This document shows positions 1 to 11,136 of a DNA stretch of 64,000 nt, piece after piece. The notes under the pieces were generated by a model that was given only the letters and a program-made list of their open reading frames with translations, searched no databases and was not told where the DNA came from. This DNA comes from Hippasteria phrygiana. Its lineage: Eukaryota; Echinodermata; Asteroidea; Valvatida; Goniasteridae. How positions within the stretch are numbered: position 1 is the stretch's first letter; every line of letters begins with the position of its first letter. The stretch covers positions 2,542,001 to 2,606,000 of the forward strand of contig JAZGUH010000117.1 of assembly GCA_037893225.1 (NCBI GenBank), given 5' to 3'. The position numbers and the translations under genes were made by a program.

Positions 1-523
1 CATCGCAGACGGGGCTCTATAAGCGCTTAGTGTTGTTCTTCTTCTTGTGCCAATTTGGTCACGTGACAGTTTTCCTTGACGAAACTCTCACACACGTAAA
101 GTCTATGAGACCGCAGGCTGTACTGTGCATGTGTCTATGACGAAACTGTCGCACACGCAAGTCACCAACGACGCGGCTCCTGCACGAATTCATGCTGGTT
201 GACTTAAAGACCAATTTTCTCCAAAAGTGTACCAAGCAGCAGGACTTCTCGCAGAGTACCCAAAACTGAACAAACATGATGAGTGATGAGTTTGATTTTG
301 GACGACTGCAAAACCTTTGAGTGATCCATACATTGCCCATCCCTCCTTTCAACCCCCCCCCCCCCATTTCAATCTTTCACAATCATCATTGCCAATATCT
401 CTCAAGTTGCCTACAAAAATGGCTTGAGAAAATTGTTGGCCACATGTGTCAGTAGGTAGTTGGAATGTTAGGCGTTGTTTATGTCAGGATGTGCCCACGT
501 ATTTGCAACTGGCTAAGACCAGA

Positions 524-761
524 GGCCAATTTCATAGAGCTGTTAATCACAACAATTTGCTTAGCATAAAAATGTCTTGCTTAATAAAAACAAGTTACCA
601 GCCAAAAATCCATGTAATTTTCGCACTAAGCAAACAACAGCTGAATACCAGTCAAAAGCGATATTCCACACATGGAAATCTGGTTGGTAATCCAGTTTTT
701 ATCAAGGAAGCATTTGCATGCTAAGCAAATTTGTTTGCTTAACAGCTTGATGAAATTGGCC
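524..761. mobile_element. MITE, GGCCAATTTCAT family, copy 1
   Basis: Terminal inverted repeats of about 22 bp: GGCCAATTTCATAGAGCTG at the left and the reverse complement of GGCCAATTTCATCAAGCTG at the right. Inside are several GCTTAGCA/TGCTAAGC boxes. No clear target duplication was found, so the superfamily is left open. No coding capacity. Confidence 0.75.
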
Positions 762-1711
762 CCTGGATCTAGCCTCTGGATGCAAGATGTGGACGTAGCC
801 TTAGTCAGTGATAACAACTTCTATCTTAAATTGCATTTTTGTATTCGCTGCCTGTTTTGTTTTGTTTTATTTAGTTTTTTATTTTTGTTCATTTGTGAAA
901 CACATTTTACTATTAATATTTCATTCCATTGCAAATTTCCCTGTCACCGCAGCAATTATCAGTTTTCATGGAGTGATTGGCATGTCTTTGTTTTCACACT
1001 GATCATCTGGCGCATTTTTTTTTGTTTTTTTGTTTTGTTCTGGGAGTGGACATTTGCTAGTTTTTGTAGCACTAGCTAGATTTGATTGATTCTCGTTGGT
1101 TTTGTAGATGTGAAAAGAAAAAACAGGTGTGTTGTTGCTGATTCGTAGTTGCATTCTAATCTGTTGCTGTTTCCGTGGAGCTATTTATTCAATCTTTAGC
1201 CAGCTGTAGCTGTCCGTAGTGGTGAGTTAGGACCTATACTTAATCCTGCCTTTAGTCTGTTTCCGTTTCCAAAATAAAAAATCTGTTAGGTTGTCATAGC
1301 AGCCTACACAAGAGGCCCAAATCTCCACATTTGCCTCTTTACCATTGACTTCAGAAGAAATGAATGAAGAATGTTCAGTTTTTGTCAGTTGTTGCCACAA
1401 CTGATTTGTTTACATGTTGGTCCAGAACAGAACTTATGAAGATCTGGTTTATAGACATCTCCTTTCCACAGAAACTCCTCATCTCAGTCATCTGCACTTA
1501 CAACTAACACACATACGTGTATGTCCTCTCAATATCATTCCCCTAAACAAGAACAGAAAAGGTCCACCATTTATTTGGCTTAATTCTCAATCAAACTTGT
1601 ACTGATGTGGTAAAATCCGTTTTAGTACTGTTCAATGTAACACTCCTTTCATACTTCAATAAGATAACATGTATTCACACATTGTTATATACATGTGTTC
1701 AGTTAGTTTAA

Positions 1712-1983
1712 CATCTCGAATACAGACGACAGCCATAGCCTCGGTTTGAAAAAATACCACATGGCTGGTTGTCTATAGACACACTCCTGCACGTACTCAA
1801 TTCTGTCATGTTTTAATAATGTTGTTCTTGAATGGGAGTGTAATGAATAGATGGTGCTTTTTCAAACATTTGGCAGCTCCAAATGCGATGAATAGCACCA
1901 CTCTATTCAGTGTGGTGCCTGTTGTTTGCGTTTACGCTTGGCTGCACAGCCTCGATATGGTCATACCAGCTGAACACATGGGG
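1712..1983. mobile_element. piggyBac-type MITE between TTAA sites
   Basis: Bounded by TTAA at 1708-1711 and 1984-1987. The interior is shared with copies at 3212, 15396 and 37600 (blocks such as CACTCTATTCAGTGTGGTGCC and ATAGATGGTGCTTTTTCAAAC). TTAA target sites are the hallmark of piggyBac elements. Terminal repeats are weak in this copy. Confidence 0.65.
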
Positions 1984-2655
1984 TTAAAGCAAGACGTCAT
2001 CAATGGCAAGGGGCACTGAGTTGCAAATTATGCACAACTTGAGATACTATATGGATGTTGTTGATGAAACTTTCCCGAAGATTTCCCAAATAAATCCATC
2101 CATTTTTAGGTATGCATTTATGTTCTATTTAAAGGCAGTAAAGAAATGAACTCTGAACCAGATTCTTCATATATTGGCATGCTAGTTGTACTGTGTTGAT
2201 CTATCGGAAATATACTGCTGTCTTACCCATTCTAAAATGGAAAAACCCAATGGAATTGTACGCTTTCGCTGCGTGCAGCTTTTACAGATGGTTTGCAGCA
2301 GGCTTTACGTGTGTACGATTACAAGGACTGGAATATCGCTTGCCGTCTCATATCGCCCACCTTCCCAAGATGCTTTTGGTGCAGGTTGCTATGACAACAA
2401 GCTCCCGAATCTTTCCTTTGAGCCGTGCATGCCTTATTTCTACAATGCCAACTATCCCCCAAACTTATGCATTGCAAGTTGGCATTTTTTTTGTTTCTCC
2501 TGTTCCGTTCTCTTCGTCTGCTGTTTTCGCACTCGGCACCTGGTATGCTGCCTGGGCTACCCACGTGCACCATCATCCCCCCCCCCCCAAAAAAAAACAA
2601 CCCGCTGCCCCCTACTCATTAGCCCCCAATGCGGTTCTCGACGCTTCTAATGCAG

Positions 2656-2808
2656 CGACTGGGCACTAATGAGGAGGAGTTGTCCATCGCTATCAATGAC
2701 TCCTTGGATGCCCAGTACCAGACCGAGAGCTCCAGCCAGGGTGGGAACAGCGTCGAGGTGGACAGTGTGGAGGACGACACAGGTGGCAGTACGACCCATA
2801 ACGAACAG
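2656..2808 (+). CDS. ATP6V0A1: V-ATPase subunit a, hydrophilic acidic loop exon
   Basis: 51 codons in phase 0, starting RLGTNEEEL and ending THNEQ at the donor AG|GTGCGT. The exon is rich in Ser, Asp and Glu, as in the variable loop that precedes the conserved FxFGxxxxxQAIHT block of the family. Loop sequence is poorly conserved, so the call rests on position, phase and the RLGT start. The AG at 2654-2655 is taken as acceptor. An alternative AG at 2621-2622, better supported by pyrimidines, would add 11 codons in the same frame. Confidence 0.7.
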
Positions 2809-5800
2809 GTGCGTTCAAGACCTAGTTACAGAGGGACCAATTGCATTGATCCACTAAGCATAACATTTTGCTAAGCTCAAAAAATATTTACTATAAAATA
2901 TAGAAACACGCTATATGTATTGCAATATTGAGGCAGCAGGGTGGTCTCACCAGACCTACTCATCCATGCTAATTATTCGTTCTAAGCATAATTTTTTTAT
3001 TTTGCACAGAAAAACAAATGCATTGCAAAACAACAGGTTACCAACTCTATATGTATAGACAACGTTTCCTCTGACGTAACGTGTTTACATCGACATTGAA
3101 ATGTGCCTGGCGGTGTACGCACGCATCTCGTTTTGCATATCATTTGGTTTAGGAGTGACTTCGCAGGTCGGATCGCCTTTGAATTATGTGACCTTTGATG
3201 TCACTCCTTGACCTCTTGAATACGGACCACAGCCATAGCTGTGGTTTGAAAAGGACCACCTGGCCGGTTGTGGTCTGTATGTGCATTCCTGCGCATGCTC
3301 ACTCCATTCAGGTTTCAACTTTATTGTTTTTGAATGGGAGAGTAATGATTAGACGGCGCTTTTTCAAACAAAGGTATCATTCACATGAAAGGGGGGGCTC
3401 CAAGTGCGATGAATAGGACCACTCTATTCAGTGTGGTGCCTATTGTTTGTATTTATGCTTGGTTGCACAGCCCCTCATCAAGAACAGCCGGACAGAAAGG
3501 GGTAAACAAATTTATGCAAAACGTGATGCTTGTGCATACTGTTGGGCACATTTGAATATAGGGTGGTTTAGATGTTAACAAAGGGCACATGGTCTGTAGC
3601 TTGTGTATTGAGATGGACAGTGTGGACTGTGGAGAAAGATGCAGGAGGTGGGTACCAGACTTAAATACCCAGCGGCCAATTTGTATGGAGCTGCTAAGCG
3701 TGAAATTTTGCTAAGCACAGAAACAATTGCTTAGCAGAAACAGGTCACCAGCCAAAAAACCATGACGTGTGTGTTGGTTGTGACTGGTAATCGGCTGACT
3801 ATATAAATTCGCTGAGCAATATTTTGCTTAGCAACTAAACTCTGTGAAATTGGGCTCTGTGTCCAGATTGCCTAATAATGTTATCTTGTGTTTTTTGTTT
3901 TTTTCCCAAGTTTAATTTTGGAGAGGAGTTGATCCAACAGGCGATCCACACTGTAGAGTTCTGCCTGGGCTGTATATCCAACACTGCTTCCTATTTACGT
4001 CTCTGGGCACTCAGTCTTGCACACGCAGGTAGGCGGCACTTTTAATTAGTGCGTGTTTTTAACATTTGGGAATGTGCTGCATATAATTAAAGGGTCTTGT
4101 ATTCTGGACATTTAAAAATGGGTCTTGTGGGTGATGGCAGCATGACTTCATAAACTTGTACAAACTGTTTCTGCAGTTTAGACATGCACCTTGTCACACA
4201 CAAAAGTGTGTAAATACCGGCAATCGCGGACTCCCTATTGTCCCTCTTTTGTTTGTACTTTAACCTTTTCGGAAGGCCTCCCATATGTTTTGTAAACGAA
4301 TTTTAATCGTGGACGTTCGGTCAATCGTGGACCCTTTGTCTACGCCCTAACTCTTTTGTTCCTAGTCCACGATTGCCGGTATTTACACAATTTCACGTTA
4401 AATCGCCATTTCAACAAGGTAGATTTGAAAGGATTGCAAACTTTTGGACCATTTTTTCCCCCAGTAGACATTTTTGACATCTCACTAACCACTGACTTAG
4501 TGTGACCACTGTTAAAGGTATGATATATTTTTGGTTAGGATCCAAAATAAAAGCGATTAGTTTCAATCTGAAAGCTCACTGTTTATAAAAGATGGAACAA
4601 GTACCAGTCTTCCTGAGAAGTATTTCCATCTGCAATGCTCTCATCTTGGAGAAAATTGTATCTGAAGATACGCTGTGGCTTTAATATTTGGATTTCAACA
4701 GTCCAAATGAGCCCATATGAATGTGCTCAAAATCACCAGTTACAAACAGAATGGTTTTCACTATTTTCATGTGACACGGATGAAAGCTCAAAGTTCCACA
4801 GATGTGTGATTTCAGGTATGCATGTATATTGATTCACCCAATGTATAAAACACTGCCTGCTACTTTGGCATCAGTTCTGTCAATACTATGTCATACCTTT
4901 AAGTCCCTTGTGACCTAGGTCATTCAGGAATCTGCATCAAACTATTATTTTATGGAAGTATATAGCCCAATACAAGGCTAAAAGCCACTCTAGGTAAAGG
5001 GCTACAACAGAGGTGGTGGGGTTGGCCACATTTTAGGTTGCCAGCCCTAACATCCTTATGGTTTTCCTGGGTCCAGATCTGAATAGAGGATATATACATG
5101 TATACCTAAGAAATTACCCCAATTTTCAGTATTAGACCCAGGCAGTGTAACTTCCACCGTTGGTGAGACTAACTCACACAAGTGTGTAAACCCCTTCAAT
5201 CGTGGACCTCCTATTGTCGTCCTATTGTTTGTACTTTTAACTTTTTTGGAAGGACCCTCATTGGTTTTGTACATGATTTTCAACCTTGGACCTTGACTCA
5301 ACTGTAGACCCTATTGTCCTCTTTTTTTTAAAGGTCAACGGTTTGAATAGCTATACAAACTCACCTCCTCCTTAATTACCCACAGTTTCAATATCCACTA
5401 CTCCACGATGACATTTTTTTTCTCTGTCCCCGTTCTACCGATGACAGAGCTTTCAGAGGTTCTGTGGACCATGGTCATGCACAATGCCTTCACACCTCCC
5501 TTAGTACCTGTGAAGTTTGGATTTGTCTTAACATTCCCCGTCTTTGTGTTCTTTGCCGTGCTGACGATCTTCATCCTGCTCCTCATGGAGGGGCTTTCGG
5601 CATTTCTGCATGCCCTCCGCCTCCACTGGTGAGTGAAGGGCGCCCTCGCCATGCGCAATCTGTTATTGAGGGTACAATTTCTAGAAAAACAGGGCCCAGG
5701 GGTTCGTATTCACCCAAACCAAATAGGTTCCGCCTGTTGTTTCTATCGTATCTCGTGAAGGCTGAGGGTTCTGGTAATCGCATTTTCAGTTCCCAGCGTT

Positions 5801-7405
5801 ATACAGAAATTATGTAAGCACAGATTCATTAACCAGTTCACGCCGGGATTATTTGGACATTCACCGGATCCAAGCGCGGGATTATTGTTCACGAACCTCG
5901 ATGTCAGCCGGGTTCAGGTGGAATCGGGCCTTAATCTGCGGGTAGCACAACCTGATATTTACGGCCTCGCTCGCTGCGAGCATCCGTCCTGAATACTGTA
6001 AAACCTTTGCGTGTATACACGTCATCCGACGAGAACTGGTTAACCCCTTGGGTACGGTATTTTACGGGAGACGTCCGGGTGCCGCGGCGGCTCTGGTAGC
6101 CAAGCGAACCCCTACAATGTGTTTGTGCAGTCAAGCGTAACCTATACACAATAATCCAACAATGGATTGAAACTGCACAAACAGCGGCCAATTGCGTCAT
6201 CCGGCCTGGTGGCACTGTTTAATCCAACAATGGATTAAAACTGCACAAACAGCGGCCAATGGTGGCACTGTTTTTTTGCGCTAAATTCCGTCATCCGTAC
6301 GCAAGGGGTTAATAGTTATGGGAGGTACACATGTGCCAGAACTACTTTTCTTACGTTTTTCAATTTCTTTTTAAAAAACTCCTACCTTTCCTACGTTTTT
6401 CTTGAAATTCCTATTTGTCCTCCCTTTTGTCCCACAACTCCGAAAAATGAAGTCTCATTGAATGTTTTCACGACAGTGTTACACACTGTCATATGAAAAT
6501 CACACCATGAAGAGCTTGGGTGCAGGAGTACTGCAACTTTACTTCCAAGAGCTTAGTTGAGGATGGAGCACAAGTTTTGCGAGTACAGAACATGCCAAAT
6601 GAGGCTTGTGATGTTGTGGACATGCGTGAGTAGCAATGAAAACTACTCCTGAAAGCCAGCAAAAGTCCTACTTTTATCCTGATTTTGTTTAAATTCTTGG
6701 CCATATGATTCTCCTACTTTTTCACCTGGGTCTGCTTGAAAGCCTGCACGTGCTAAGTGAGAAATAAGGAAACTGCTGATGAACGTTTGTTTTGTTACAT
6801 AGTTAGTTCGCTTTTATTAAGGTAAGCAAATCAGAGAAAAAAATACCTAGTTTATTGTCAATAGGTTTTGGACCCAAGACAGCGGAAAAGTATTGTTTTT
6901 GTGAAGTTCTTGATGAAAAGACTTTTGAGTATCAAATTTTCATCTCTGAAAGTTGGGTTTAGACGTACATCAGTATGATTCGCCTTAAAAAGCAGGTTAG
7001 CATTAGTTCAGTTTGCCAAGAAAAAATTATTGCTGTCCATTAGATTGTGGTCTGATGCGTACGCATGAACAGTGAGGATTAGAAGTTATGGTGGCTGATG
7101 GCTAGTTATTGTTGGCGAATGTAACATGATGGTTGTTGTATTTGACTTCAAGCTTATAAATGAATAAGGAACAAATTGAAAGTTACATTTTCTGAGATTT
7201 CAGGATGCAGTGCAACTCTGTGAAGTGTGCACTATGGCATTGAGCCCACTGCTGCTGAATCAAAGGTTTTGGATCATGTATCTTTCGTTGACCATATCTT
7301 TCTTCCCCTCACAGGGTGGAGTTCCAGAACAAATTCTACAAAGGAGAGGGCCACCTTTTCGTCCCGTTTTCCTTTGCCAAGTTCATTGATCCAGAAGATG
7401 ACTAA
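2656..7405 (+). CDS. ATP6V0A1: V-type H+-ATPase V0 subunit a, C-terminal part (4 exons, 5' end outside window)
   Basis: Four spliced exons (2656-2808, 3911-4028, 5448-5628, 7315-7405) encode the C-terminal part of the membrane-embedded a subunit, which forms the proton half-channels next to the c-ring of the vacuolar ATPase. Direct evidence: the block [20 protein letters not shown] (exon 2) continues across the intron into [11 protein letters not shown], then [17 protein letters not shown] and [20 protein letters not shown] before TAA. The Arg of SYLRLW and the Arg of ALRLHW correspond to the arginines needed for proton transport in yeast Vph1. The phases chain (0, then 1, then 2) and all junctions are GT-AG. 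The family has about 830 residues; about 180 are present here, so the N-terminal cytosolic domain and early membrane helices lie upstream. Which paralog (a1-a4) it matches best cannot be decided by eye; the symbol is nominal. Confidence 0.94.
3212..3502. mobile_element. piggyBac-type MITE, diverged ends
   Basis: Left end CCTCTTGAATACGGACCAC follows TTGA (a mutated TTAA); the right end is AAAGGGG before TAAA. The interior matches the 1712-1983 copy closely. Confidence 0.65.
3674..3854. mobile_element. MITE, GGCCAATTTCAT family, copy 2
   Basis: Shares the left end GGCCAATTTGTATGGAGCTG, the internal TTGCTTAGCA boxes, the phrase ACCAGCCAAAAA and the right end CTGTGAAATTGGGC with copy 1. Diverged and somewhat shorter. 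Confidence 0.7.
3911..4028 (+). CDS. ATP6V0A1: V-ATPase subunit a, exon with [13 protein letters not shown]
   Basis: Acceptor TTTTTTCCCAAG at 3899-3910, donor G|GTAGGC at 4029. It encodes [17 protein letters not shown] followed by the near-invariant [22 protein letters not shown] block, including the essential Arg. Almost every residue matches the animal family consensus, so this is the most diagnostic exon of the gene. Confidence 0.97.
4205..4392. mobile_element. AATACCGGCAATCG-family element, single unit
   Basis: Inverted ends GTGTGTAAATACCGGCAATC and GATTGCCGGTATTTACACAA. Interior AAGGCCTCCCATATGTTTTG, as in the composite at 43490. Non-coding. Confidence 0.75.
5175..5368. mobile_element. 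AATACCGGCAATCG-family element, diverged second-type unit
   Basis: Starts GTGTGTAAACCCCTTCAATC, ends TTTGAATAGCTATACAAACT. It corresponds in reverse orientation to the second half of the 43490 composite. Confidence 0.65.
5448..5628 (+). CDS. ATP6V0A1: V-ATPase subunit a, penultimate exon (last membrane helices)
   Basis: Begins [12 protein letters not shown], runs through a hydrophobic stretch ([20 protein letters not shown]) and ends [17 protein letters not shown] with the Trp codon split TG|G. The donor is TG|GTGAGT. The loop after MVMH ([11 protein letters not shown]) differs from the vertebrate form, as is usual for this short exposed segment. Confidence 0.96.
5833..6039. mobile_element. 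TTAA-flanked MITE (CCAGTTC ends)
   Basis: 207 bp between TTAA at 5829-5832 and TTAA at 6040-6043. Ends are CCAGTTCACGCCGG and the reverse complement of CCAGTTCTCGTCGG. It shares its right TTAA with the next element. Confidence 0.7.
6044..6308. mobile_element. piggyBac-type MITE (CCCCTTGNGTACGG family), full copy
   Basis: TTAA at both edges (6040-6043, 6309-6312). Ends are CCCCTTGGGTACGG and CCGTACGCAAGGGG. A block around AATCCAACAATGGAT is present twice inside, which makes this copy longer than its relatives at 16632 and 39241. Confidence 0.85.
7315..7405 (+). CDS. ATP6V0A1: V-ATPase subunit a, terminal coding exon and stop
   Basis: After the acceptor CCCCTCACAG the frame reads [20 protein letters not shown], then AKFIDPEDD and TAA at 7403-7405. 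VEFQNKFY and the PFSF motif near the end are characteristic of the family C-terminus. Confidence 0.95.
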
Positions 7406-8370
7406 AAAAACCTGCCAAACTGGACTCGTCCTGACAAGAGTGTCAATTTCACAGCCCGAATTCGCCTAGTGAAAACATTTGCTGAGCTATTGATCTCTCT
7501 CATAGGATGCCATCTTCGTAGGAAAATTACAACTGCGTGTTCAACGCCATCAGGTGCATGCGCGCGTAGTGTGCAAACAATTCTAAACACGCGCGCATGT
7601 TAGTAAAAATGTCTTCAAAATACGGCGCAGCCGATGCGCCTCATGAAAATTTGACACCCAAAATGCCGATGCACGTGGCAATCTGTAGGAATTGACGTCA
7701 TTTGAGAGAGACCTATAGGACCAGTTATCCCATCTTTTGCTTTACAGCAAATCTGCTCGGGTAAATTTTGTGGGAAAAATCAAAATCATTTGGTGATTAT
7801 CGCCCGTAAATATAAAAGAAATAAATTGTACAAATGGGCCATATTTAGAAACAGTACTTTTTCCTTTTTTGTTGTGCTATAAATTGTTAAAACTTCTCAG
7901 GAAATCTCTCTTAAAATTGATACAACTACAATAACAATGAAATATCAATATCAATATCCGAACAGTAAACAAAATGTTTAAATAATTTAATTTACCGCAT
8001 TTGCCGGGAGGCGAGAGTGCAGGAAAAATGTCATCGTAGTATTTGACTCCTCTGATGAAATGTACATTTTATATACATGTAGGTGCTGATTTTGAGGATT
8101 ATTTTTACTTCGAATTGTGGCCTAAATGAAACCATTGCTGTTTCCTGATGAAGTTTGCGAAACATTGTTTTGGTGTTTGCCGCAAAAAAAGAGAATAATT
8201 CTTCATCATGCTTGACTAATTAACTTGAATAAGCACTTCATAGCATCACTACACCATGACAGTATGTGAACAGAGTCTACATATCAGCGATGTACAATGT
8301 AGTCGAGACCATACAAGACCTTCAGCTAAGTCTTAAGCTATTCAAATGAACTGTAATAAAAGCATTCCTT
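7406..8370 (+). other. Putative 3' UTR of the V-ATPase gene
   Basis: AT-rich sequence after the stop with candidate AATAAA signals at 7820-7825 and 8355-8360. The true polyadenylation site cannot be fixed from sequence alone. Confidence 0.45.
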
Positions 8371-8416
8371 TGTCATGGTTTATGCCTGTTTAATATTTGC
8401 GCCTGTTACAGGCTGG

Positions 8417-8655
8417 GGCCAATTTTATAAAGCTGTTAAGCACAAAAATCTGCTTAGCATGAAAATGTCTTGCTTTAATAAAAACGTCTTGCTTAATAAA
8501 AACAGGTTACCAGCCAAAAATCCATGTAATTTGCATGCTAAGCAAACAGCTGAATACCAGTCAAAAGCAATATTCCACACATGGAAATCTGGTTGGTAAT
8601 CCAGTTATCAAGGAAGCATTTGCATGCTAAGCACATTTTTGTGCTTAACAGCTTT
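8417..8655. mobile_element. MITE, GGCCAATTTCAT family, copy 3
   Basis: Closest relative of copy 1, sharing long blocks such as ACCAGCCAAAAATCCATGTA and TTCCACACATGGAAATCTGG. The right terminal repeat is degraded after AACAGCTTTTTCC. Lies just beyond the V-ATPase 3' UTR. Confidence 0.75.
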
Positions 8656-8763
8656 TTCCAGGTCTTGGTGCCTGGTCTTGTGATGGTCTCTGCTACATAT
8701 ATATTCCAACTCCAAGTATTGTGAAATCTGAATGTCTACGGTATGAAAGTACATGGTTTATAC

Positions 8764-8796
8764 CATGGAGGAAGGAAACAGTTTCCTTCCTCCATG
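8764..8796. repeat. Perfect hairpin palindrome, 16-bp arms, 1-nt loop
   Basis: CATGGAGGAAGGAAAC, a single A, then its exact reverse complement. The flanks extend the symmetry imperfectly (TTATAC on one side, GTTTATA on the other). Confidence 0.95.
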
Positions 8797-9667
8797 TTTA
8801 TACTAAAAGGGTCAAGGAATATTAAAGTTACCTTTCTTTATCTTAAAGACTAAAAGAAAAATTTGAGGCAGCAGCAAAAATATAGATAAGATATTGGATA
8901 ACTTTCAGAACATCTGAAGATTTTCTGTTCGATCATTGCATAAACTGGCTTGTAAATGTTGCAACAAATGAGCATGCACTTTAATAGCATTCAAAAGCAT
9001 TTAAGTGGATTTATGTTTGGACTTTTCTTATTTTTTTGACGATATTTGTGTATACATGTATTCATTTGAGAGAATGCTCGGAACATTCCATTTTTTCTTT
9101 TTTCAATTATACATTTTGCTAAATGTGGCCGGTGTCATGTGCGATAAGAGTTATTTTTGTGTGTTTTTTTTACCTAAGCTGCGTGTGCCTTAGAGGTTTT
9201 AGGGGAATACAAAGCCAATAGCATCAGTGGCGATTGTTAACCGTCTAAATTTTGGGAATAAAAACATTTTCCTACAAGATGTTGAAGAAGTTGGAGATGG
9301 CATCAGATATCCAGTATGATATAATCTCCCACTTGTGCTCTAGTTTCTATTCTTAGAAAACAGTGATTCACCTCACTCTTCAATAACCAGTCAGCGTGAA
9401 GTGTAAACAAAATCACCTCGTGTGGGACCCCTTGCAGTGATCATCGTTCATGTATCGTATGAAGCACGCACAGTGTTCCCAATTGCAACAGACCATGTTC
9501 TCATTGGACCATTTCATGATTTCAAGCATTCCAACATTTGAGATGTTCCGTTTTCTTGAAAATTAAATTGATTTCCTTGAACTTCAGACCCTTTTGAGCA
9601 CAAAACTTTGAAAAGTCACAAAGTAGTCCCTTTCATAGATCTTTCAAATACACAATGTAGTTGTTAA

Positions 9668-9826
9668 CCCCGGTTCTGGCAGCCAAGCGAAACGGCCACA
9701 ATGTGTTTGTGCAGTCAAGCGTAACATATACACAATAATCCAACAATGGATTCAAACAGCGGCCAATATCCGGCTTGGTGGCACTGTTTTTTTTTGCGCC
9801 AAATTCCGTCATCCGTACGCAAGGGG
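9668..9826. mobile_element. piggyBac-type MITE, internally deleted
   Basis: TTAA at 9664-9667 is followed directly by CCCCGGTTCTGGCAGCCAAG, skipping the usual TACGG segment. The right end CCGTACGCAAGGGG is intact but followed by TCAA (mutated TTAA). The interior blocks CACAATGTGTTTGTGCAGTC and CAACAATGGATT match the 6044 and 39241 copies. Confidence 0.75.
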
Positions 9827-10777
9827 TCAATGTCCAGTTATGTACAGTGCAACATCCACCAGCAAAATACAACTTTCAATTAGCTAAGAATAGCATTTTC
9901 AGAATAACTGTATGAAACAGTTTGGTGTAGGTTCAACGAAATATAATGAATATAGATTTTATGAAAATTGCTGTATTTTATACATATGTCATGGTTGCAG
10001 ATTACACCAAAATGTGGACCGGACCTAATAATGTTTGTCAATCGGCAGTAATTCTTATTGATATTTATCTATGCTTTTTTATAATTCATATTTGCATTAG
10101 ATCCCCGAGTGCCTTATTTTACCTAATCTTGTTACGCAAATATCAATTAAATTTTGTTTTAAAGAGTTAGCTGTTTGTTTAGTAGTACCATTCTATGGCA
10201 GAAACTTTGATAGGACTTTTTGCCCCCCCCAGCATAGGAGCAATTGAATGTTGTGATTTAATACTTAATTTTGAAAAAGTTCACATACACTGGAAAAGAT
10301 AAGATTTCACAAAAGATTGTGGAACAGACATTTTAAAAATCATAAACCATGAATTGAAGTATTTGGTCTTATTTTGACAAATTAGTTTGTCCATTGTTTA
10401 TCATTCTCGAATTTCACATTCCTGTATTTCACTATCTATTGGAGAGACTGACATTCACTTCCATTACTTTTCCATTGATTTTTTGTATTTCTTGAAGCTC
10501 TAATTCAATAAAATGAGAAATGATACAAAACTATAAAGAGGGATGTTTGATTCTACTCCCCCCCCCCCCTTAGGAAATTGCTCAAGATTAGAAATATATC
10601 TGAATTTTCTGGGTTCACAAGGGTCCAAATATAATTGATTTTTTTTAAAACAGTTTCTTGAAAACTGCTTAGCTCCCAAGAATTGATCTATTATGCTGGA
10701 ATCCTGCGAACACAGCTTGTAAATATTTTCCAATTGTGGTTATAATTCAGTGCAGAACCTACAGAATCTGATAATTA

Positions 10778-11136
10778 CAGTGGAACGCTGCTATACCGAA
10801 CACCATCCTTCGCTCCCAAATTGTGTAAAAAACTTAACGAACATTGTTGAAAAAAAAAGGCAACGGATTAAAAAAATGTACTGGGCATTTGGGCCGTTTG
10901 TAATTCCCAAACGGCTGCAACTCTATGAGCGACAGGCGGCTATTATTTCCCCAAGGAATAGAAGGGAAAAGCCAACTTGCTTTAGAATTCGGTAAGCTTA
11001 GAAAGTATAAACATGTTGTATATCATTTTATAGCTGGCACGTTTTAAAGTCATCCTTAAGTAACCGGCGGCTGAAAATCGCTATACCCAACCAAATCTGT
11101 GGATCCCGCGATGTTCGTTATGGCGGCGTTCCACTG
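10778..11136. mobile_element. pogo/Tc1-type MITE with TA target duplication
   Basis: Ends CAGTGGAACGCTGCTATACC and the reverse complement of CAGTGGAACGCCGCCATAAC form about 27-bp inverted repeats. TA flanks both sides (10776-10777, 11137-11138). 359 bp with no transposase, so non-autonomous. Confidence 0.85.

Larger units (their letters stand above)
1..2655. other. Upstream intron of the V-ATPase gene
   Basis: No exon of the V-ATPase gene or any other gene was recognised. The stretch holds a GGCCAATTTCAT-type MITE (524-761), a TTAA-flanked MITE (1712-1983), an imperfect direct repeat around GACGAAACTnTCnCACACG (about 79-165), and C-runs near 350-365 and 2579-2588. It is read as intron because the protein cannot begin at 2656. 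Confidence 0.6.
2809..3910. other. V-ATPase intron with repeats
   Basis: Intron between the first two exons seen. It contains a weak GCTAAGCA-type repeat fragment just after the donor (about 2837-3045), a piggyBac-like MITE with degenerate ends (3212-3502) and a third repeat (3674-3854) that ends shortly before the acceptor. Confidence 0.7.
4029..5447. other. V-ATPase intron with two AATACCGGCAATCG-family repeats
   Basis: Holds an inverted-repeat element (about 4205-4392) and a related but diverged unit (about 5175-5368). The rest (4400-5160) is unremarkable AT-rich DNA. Confidence 0.7.
5629..7314. other. V-ATPase last intron
   Basis: Holds two head-to-tail TTAA-flanked MITEs (5833-6039 and 6044-6308). 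No coding signal was found in 6320-7300. Confidence 0.7.

Noticed and set aside
1..2655. Several open frames of 60-158 codons (e.g. 2193-2669 plus)
   Set aside because: Composition and lack of domains indicate chance frames; they overlap repeats and a C/A run.
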